DNA of 28,457 nt from a virus. A model generated the notes under the pieces. The model made no database searches, had not been told where the DNA came from, and saw nothing but the letters and a program-made list of their open reading frames with translations. The stretch covers positions 1 to 28,457 of the IMG/VR virus record IMGVR_UViG_3300042314_001860; one strand, written 5' to 3'. This document shows, piece by piece, positions 27,016 through 28,457 of the stretch. Numbering within the stretch: the first letter of the stretch is position 1; every line of letters begins with the position of its first letter. The position numbers and the translations under genes were made by a program.

Positions 27016-27436
27016 AGTTTTCTTTCAAGTATTTGTTGGCAGCTTGACGAGTTGACCACGAATGTGCCACAGGCACAGGGCCAAATAGTGTGTAGGTGGT
27101 GTATGCTTGTAGCTTGCGTACAGTGGTGGGCATTGGTGTACGCAGTGAGCTCAATACCCACACAGGGTCACCGGCTTCAACCAGCACACCGTCAGCAGTT
27201 AGTGCTTGTGCTTGCGAGTTGAGTATGAGTTGTGCAAACTGTTCCAATTCTGCGTGTTGCACCGGGCCGATTGCAGCCCAAGCACGCAGTCTGGGAGTTT
27301 GGTTTAGGAGTTGTTTGAGGTTCATTTCGCTCGATTTGTCTGGAGCTGGACCAGTCTGTTGGGGTTGTAGCGGAATGCAACCGTGTTGGCTACAGTGTTT
27401 GACAGTTTCGCAAGCATCGCAAATTTGGTGTTTCAT
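27005..27436 (-). CDS. Zinc-ribbon-like small phage protein
   Basis: 143 residues. The N-terminal CDACETVKHCSQHGC segment (C6, C9, C15, and C20) may bind zinc, but no full ribbon is certain. A Pro/Gln linker follows, then a region with LRAWAAIGPVQHAELEQFAQL and a beta-like VLVEAGDPVWVLSSLRTPMP. No named family. The ATG shares ATGA with the preceding gene (27433) and the stop region overlaps the next start by 11 nt. Confidence 0.6.
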   Translation of the reverse strand: MKHQICDACETVKHCSQHGCIPLQPQQTGPAPDKSSEMNLKQLLNQTPRLRAWAAIGPVQHAELEQFAQLILNSQAQALTADGVLVEAGDPVWVLSSLRTPMPTTVRKLQAYTTYTLFGPVPVAHSWSTRQAANKYLKENYDN

Positions 27437-27594
27437 GGGTATCGTTCCAGTAATTGCTTTTGTTGTTGTGCCAACAGCTTCAAGTGTTGGTCTAACGGTT
27501 TATACTCACCGGTTTTTTGTGCAAGCTGCCACAGCTCATAAGCCTGTGAGTTTTTGGCTAGCACATGGGTTTTGTAGTTGATGTAGTTGTTCAT
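27433..27594 (-). CDS. 53-residue helical protein
   Basis: MNNYINYKTHVLAKNSQAYE..., then LKLLAQQQKQLLERYP. Basic to neutral, mostly helical. It overlaps the upstream gene by 59 nt in another frame and shares ATGA with the downstream one. The ATGA junction supports it; the long overlap is unusual and one of the two genes may be non-functional. No family. Confidence 0.5.
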   Translation of the reverse strand: MNNYINYKTHVLAKNSQAYELWQLAQKTGEYKPLDQHLKLLAQQQKQLLERYP

Positions 27595-27727
27595 AGTAAA
27601 TTTTTAAGTCAGGTGTTGTAGCATCACGCCACTCTGCGCACTGGTCGCCCCAGTGGTCGCGATAGGTGTATAGTCGTTGTAGGATTAACTGACCTCGCCA
27701 ATTGCAGCGAAATTGAAATGGTGTCAT
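27536..27727 (-). CDS. 63-residue small phage protein
   Basis: MTPFQFRCNWRGQLILQRLY..., with WGDQCAEWRDATTPDLKIYYEQLHQL. Basic, Trp- and Arg-rich. The ATG shares ATGA with the upstream gene, which supports it, but 59 nt overlap the next gene in a different frame. No family is recognised. Confidence 0.55.
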   Translation of the reverse strand: MTPFQFRCNWRGQLILQRLYTYRDHWGDQCAEWRDATTPDLKIYYEQLHQLQNPCASQKLTGL

Positions 27728-27903
27728 GGTAGTTTTGCAAAGTGTTTGTTTAGCACAGCCAACAGCTGATAGTATACGTCAAGCCCACTGTGGAAGTTGT
27801 GTATGGCATCCAGGTCTTTGACTAACCTGTAAAGCTGTACTTGCACATGTGGCGGCACTGTGTTGGTGTCACCTGATACATACTGTGTGTTAGACTTCAT
27901 CAT
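27724..27903 (-). CDS. 59-residue unknown protein
   Basis: MMKSNTQYVSGDTNTVPPHV, then helices QVQLYRLVKDLDAIHNFHSGLD and VYYQLLAVLNKHFAKLP. Two adjacent ATGs (27903, 27900) are possible starts. It begins 2 nt after the upstream stop and ends in ATGA shared with the next gene. It is hydrophilic and helical; no family. Confidence 0.55.
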   Translation of the reverse strand: MMKSNTQYVSGDTNTVPPHVQVQLYRLVKDLDAIHNFHSGLDVYYQLLAVLNKHFAKLP

Positions 27904-27905
27904 TG

Positions 27906-28184
27906 TTAACTCCAGGTACGGTGTGTTTCAGCAACCCACTCACGACCAGCATATTCCATTATTGTCCACACTACATCGTCTGGAATTTCCACAACTTTGA
28001 GTTTGGCATAACTGCCGCTGCTTTGCTCGCTGCCCAGGGTCTGCACAGCAAGCACAAAGTGTGGATCATTGCGTTCAACTGTGTACTCGTCTAGTTCTTT
28101 GCCACAGATTTCACGATATCTGGCCCGGGCCATTTCTGACACACCAAACCCGCCGTGTTGTGCGTTGATTACAATTTGTTGCAT
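27906..28184 (-). CDS. Conserved phage protein with acidic C-terminus, unknown
   Basis: 92 residues. MQQIVINAQHGGFGVSEMAR, then ERNDPHFVLAVQTLGSEQSS and KLKVVEIPDDVVWTIMEYAG, ending REWVAETHRTWS. The VIN..GGFG.SE, ..R.DP..V, VEIPDD and REWVAE.HRTW blocks match a small protein found in many unrelated phages (from memory, function unknown). It follows the upstream stop by 1 nt. Because the blocks are conserved over wide phages, it is real, though uncharacterised. Confidence 0.75.
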   Translation of the reverse strand: MQQIVINAQHGGFGVSEMARARYREICGKELDEYTVERNDPHFVLAVQTLGSEQSSGSYAKLKVVEIPDDVVWTIMEYAGREWVAETHRTWS

Positions 28185-28185
28185 G

Positions 28186-28389
28186 TTAGTCTCGTGGATG
28201 TGCGGTGTTGCAAAGCACTAAGATTGCTTGCAGCTCGCCATGTGTGAGTGCCACCAGTTTTTGGCCGATTGAGATATCCCAGCCTTCGCCGTTGGCCCAT
28301 GCACACACATCAATGACGGCATCTGAATCGGCGTGGTGGCAGTATTGACGGAGGTTGGTGTATACTGAGGGTCTGTTGTAAAATTTCAT
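28186..28389 (-). CDS. Conserved small phage protein, unknown
   Basis: 67 residues. MKFYNRPSVYTNLRQYCHHADSDAV, then VCAWANGEGWDISIGQKLV. The RQYCHHADSDAV...WANGEG pattern is familiar from small proteins in several phages (from memory). GGAAACAG lies just before the ATG at 28389, so it is probably the first gene seen of this operon. It ends 1 nt before the next. No catalytic role is known. Confidence 0.65.
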   Translation of the reverse strand: MKFYNRPSVYTNLRQYCHHADSDAVIDVCAWANGEGWDISIGQKLVALTHGELQAILVLCNTAHPRD

Positions 28390-28457
28390 GCTGTTTCCAA
28401 TCTGGTTGAGTGTGTGTCAAGGGCGTCATCTGTGGGGTTGTCAAGTGGATGCAAGTA
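28390..28457 (-). promoter_or_regulatory. Upstream region of the minus operon at the window edge
   Basis: Minus strand contains two TTGACA boxes (28427-28432 region and about 24 nt further), but no TATAAT lies at 17-18 nt from either, so the promoter boxes may be incomplete or lie off the window. The tandem TTGACA boxes resemble the -35s of the repeated modules. Confidence 0.35.

Overview
The window is part of the genome of a tailed bacteriophage with a siphovirus-type virion. The evidence is a packaging, head and tail block in canonical order on the minus strand: terminase small and large subunits, HNH nuclease, portal, a protease-capsid fusion, connector, neck, tail terminator, major tail protein, two chaperone frames, a 1542-residue tape measure and the start of a distal tail gene at the left edge. 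The host cannot be named. Promoters match bacterial sigma-70 consensus well (TTGACA, TATAAT, often TGn-TATAAT), and four small GcrA-like DNA-binding paralogues hint at a proteobacterial host; that is inference.

Layout: (1) 1-15028, minus strand: late structural genes, read right to left from a promoter next to terS, with internal promoters before the HNH gene and the tape measure and intrinsic terminators after the capsid, major tail and chaperone genes. The chaperone pair carries a G GGA AAC -1 slippery heptamer. (2) 15029-15400: divergent control region with a seven-run G-quadruplex motif. (3) 15401-22345, plus strand: AT-rich early or accessory cassettes of tiny genes, a HAD phosphatase, a SprT-like metalloprotease, a DEDDh exonuclease, a PQ-loop membrane protein and three GcrA-like paralogues. 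A modular repeat separates many cassettes: a covarying hairpin, a near-consensus minus-strand promoter that often contains a dyad, and TGTAACA sites. A five-unit 20-bp tandem array (21539-21638) is a candidate origin or operator.

(4) 22346-24100: about 1.75 kb without a convincing gene. A sigma-70 promoter at 22566-22594 and a 16-bp terminator stem at 23752-23788 bracket a transcript of about 1.19 kb full of local and long-range helices. I call it a giant structured noncoding RNA of the GOLLD/ROOL kind or an unrelated new class. A complete hammerhead ribozyme core (CTGATGA, 5-bp stem II, GAAA, 9-bp stem III, GTC) lies inside it, predicted to cut after 23068. (5) 24101-28457, minus strand: a fourth GcrA-like gene, a 348-residue unknown protein, a MazG-like pyrophosphohydrolase and a tightly overlapping run of nine small phage genes.

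Other threads: four genes start exactly 6 nt after TATAAT and look leaderless, and the 10-mer TTAGGGTCGG recurs far more often than chance predicts. The giant RNA with its embedded ribozyme and the repeated anti-directed promoter modules are the most unusual content.
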